From contig CM066314.1 of assembly GCA_033807775.1 (NCBI GenBank), forward strand, positions 151,145,429 to 151,209,428: DNA of 64,000 nt, in the 5' to 3' direction. Source of the stretch: Saussurea involucrata. Taxonomy: Eukaryota > Streptophyta > Magnoliopsida > Asterales > Asteraceae. Under the pieces are notes generated by a model. It saw only the letters and a list, made by a program, of their open reading frames with translations, was not told the DNA's origin and made no database searches. Position numbers and translations under genes: made by a program. Of this stretch, positions 63,753 to 64,000 are shown in pieces. Every line of letters begins with the position of its first letter. Within the stretch, counting starts at the first letter, position 1.

Positions 63753-63917
63753 ATGGCGACGACGATCGCCATGGATTCTTCTTCTTCGTCTTCACTGTAT
63801 CCTCCTCCCGAGGTCCCGAAGAAGCTTCACTTGGAAAATCGAGAGAAACTGATAAAACACCTCCGTGAAACTCTAGATTCATCCTCTCGTCCTTTACGCG
63901 GATTTGTGCTTCTTCAG
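63753..63917 (+). CDS. Xaa-Pro dipeptidase (prolidase-like), first exon, partial gene
   Basis: Encodes MATTIAMDSSSSSSLYPPP, then EVPKKLHLENREKLIKHLRE and SSRPLRGFVLLQ, ending CAG before GTAAAG. The pattern VPxxLHxxNREKLxxxLR followed by RPLxGFVLLQGG is the N-terminus of plant Xaa-Pro dipeptidase (peptidase M24 family), a manganese enzyme that splits X-Pro dipeptides released in protein turnover. The metal-binding catalytic domain lies beyond the window. The start at 63753 is favoured over 63690; the Met at 63771-63773 is also possible. No defect visible in this exon. Confidence 0.82.
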
Positions 63918-64000
63918 GTAAAGTAACTGCATCGAGTTGAGTTGAATTCATTTTTATGGATTTTTTAATCAGAATCCGTCGGTTTTGTTAGGGAGGACTG

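Overview
The window is plant nuclear DNA, from a dicot and possibly Asteraceae (a guess from general resemblance of the elements, not tested). It is AT-rich and intron-bearing, and nested transposable elements fill most of it. Only two host genes can be supported. One is a complete 9-exon tRNA pseudouridine synthase (TruA/PUS-like) gene on the minus strand, 26762 down to 23431, which splices by eye to a 418-codon frame. The other is the first exon of a plant Xaa-Pro dipeptidase (63753-63917, plus strand), running off the right edge. Coordinates, TSDs and splice sites were read by eye; family names rest on remembered motifs, not on searches.

Left block, 205 to about 20200: a Helitron-like element on the minus strand. 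Its 3' terminus (CTAG followed by a host T, preceded by a GC-rich hairpin) lies at 205-235. It carries broken pieces of at least three unrelated host genes, all on one strand and partly with introns: clathrin heavy chain, a SNAP25/SNAP33-type SNARE and a plant RNase H-like protein. A Ty1/copia element (Copia-1, 4694-19387) landed inside the clathrin fragment. A chromovirus-like Ty3/gypsy element (Gypsy-1, 8974-17272, TSD CCAGC) then landed inside the gag of Copia-1.

Middle block, about 20250-31315: the pseudouridine synthase gene surrounded by small non-autonomous elements: hAT-type MITEs (8-bp TSDs), Mutator-type MITEs (9-bp TSDs), a PIF/Harbinger-type deletion derivative (TAA TSD) and two tRNA-type SINEs, one of them in an intron of the gene.

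Right block, 31316-62723: one large minus-strand Sirevirus-type copia element (Siro-A, TSD ATAAC) with gag, pol and a long env-like third ORF that contains a plausible intron. Three insertions break it: Siro-B (34390-42058, plus strand, TSD GAAAG), an internally deleted Sirevirus-like element; Athila-C (47562-56669, minus strand, TSD GCGAC), which has gag-protease but no RT or integrase; and solo LTR-D (57654-59229, TSD AGAGC). Athila-C in turn holds solo LTR-E (51170-52891), a relative of LTR-D. A hAT MITE (62820-63493) separates Siro-A from the dipeptidase gene.

The most unusual signals are structural repeats inside the retroelements: a 31-bp hairpin array with paired stem changes in the Copia-1 leader; hairpin plus polypurine modules with compensatory stem changes upstream of the 3' LTR of Athila-C; two tandem arrays held at matching positions but with different sequence in LTR-D and LTR-E; palindrome pairs with compensatory changes in the Siro-B LTR; and a hexamer, TCAGCG/CGCTGA, scattered through coding and non-coding parts of Siro-A. 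Siro-B also has more diverged LTRs (about 21 differences in 1172 bp) than the older element it sits in (about 8 in 972 bp).
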